DNA of 45,971 nt from a virus. A program made the position numbers and the translations under genes. Every line of letters starts with the position of its first letter. Within the stretch, counting starts at the first letter, position 1. Of the stretch, positions 45,807-45,971 are shown piece after piece. The stretch lies in IMG/VR virus record IMGVR_UViG_3300045974_000154, positions 1 through 45,971 of that record. One strand, written 5' to 3'. Under the pieces are notes generated by a model. That model ran no database searches and was not told the origin of the DNA. It saw only the letters and a program-made list of their open reading frames with translations.

Positions 45807-45971
45807 ATGACCGGCACCGCGAACCAGACGAGCAAGGGCACCACCACCACCACCACCGCCACCCCGAAGGCACGCCCCGTGAAGCGCGCTGCGCTCAACG
45901 CCCACGCGATGAAGGCGCTCGGCATCCTCGTCGTGACTGAGACGAGCATGGTCGAGGACTGGAACGCGGCG
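45807..45971 (+). CDS. HTH DNA-binding protein, 5' part (continues at 2-718)
   Basis: True start of the gene cut by the left edge: ATG 45807 behind CGAAAGGCACCAAC. This piece encodes MTGTANQTSKG, a Thr run, and then ALNAHAMKALGILVV..., identical to the left edge from 45845 on. The full protein is 251 residues. Confidence 0.9.
   Translation, partial: MTGTANQTSKGTTTTTTATPKARPVKRAALNAHAMKALGILVVTETSMVEDWNAA
45845..45971. repeat. Terminal direct repeat, right copy
   Basis: Identical to bases 1-127; see the left copy. Confidence 0.93.

Noticed and set aside
1-45971. tRNA genes, integrase with attachment site, insertion sequence.
   Set aside because: No cloverleaf with a TTC-loop signature, no tyrosine or serine recombinase motifs, and no transposase were seen on either strand by eye.

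Overview
The window is one complete phage genome of the Caudoviricetes, almost certainly infecting a high-GC actinobacterium. The host guess rests on the strong GC bias at third codon positions, frequent GTG starts, GGAGG-type ribosome sites, an r1t-like holin and an Rpf/transglycosylase-like wall enzyme. The first 127 bases are repeated exactly as the last 127 bases (1-127 = 45845-45971). This is the overlap left when a circular or circularly permuted genome is assembled, so the unique genome is about 45,844 bp, and the gene cut by the left edge starts at 45807. No tail tape measure, tail sheath or major tail tube gene is evident. A portal, an N4-gp56-like capsid protein, three mid-sized putative ejection proteins, a 1,972-residue internal-protein candidate and short-tail components all suggest a podovirus-like virion.

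Layout. Transcription diverges from a non-coding region of about 0.85 kb (44.92-45.81 kb) that holds an array of GC-rich repeats. Rightward (+) from 45807 through the join to 16272 runs the early/middle region. It contains an HTH protein, many small Cys/His (zinc-finger-like) proteins, two related proteins of unknown function, SSB, a RepA-like helicase ATPase, a winged-helix protein, a membrane-anchored lysozyme-like protein, two HNH endonucleases, and a Rad52-like annealing protein paired with a Cas4/RecB-like nuclease. Leftward (-) from about 44.9 kb down to 16.4 kb runs the late region: small regulators, terminase, portal, putative ejection proteins including one of 1,972 residues with an ADP-ribosyltransferase-like domain, scaffold, capsid, decoration/tail proteins, two tail-collar fibres, then holin, putative endolysin and two surface proteins. 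The two units converge on a double terminator at 16276-16418. No DNA polymerase, RNA polymerase, integrase or tRNA gene was recognised, so replication must lean on host enzymes.

The most striking feature is a 15-bp palindrome, GTTCAGAGTCTGAAC (core TTCAGA-G/C-TCTGAA). I count 24 exact cores and one single-mismatch copy: 18 in the first 16.4 kb, two in the divergent control region, and the remainder scattered in late genes. Seven early copies lie 11-22 nt upstream of start codons, next to the ribosome site; others sit beside promoters, at the tip of the convergent terminator, or in frame inside genes (encoding VQSLN, IQTLN or SDSEP). This looks like a genome-wide regulatory network whose binding partner is unknown. 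Phage candidates are the HTH protein at 45807/2-718, the winged-helix protein at 11150-11587, the minus-strand HTH protein at 13573-13938 and the ribbon-helix-helix protein near 44.9 kb.
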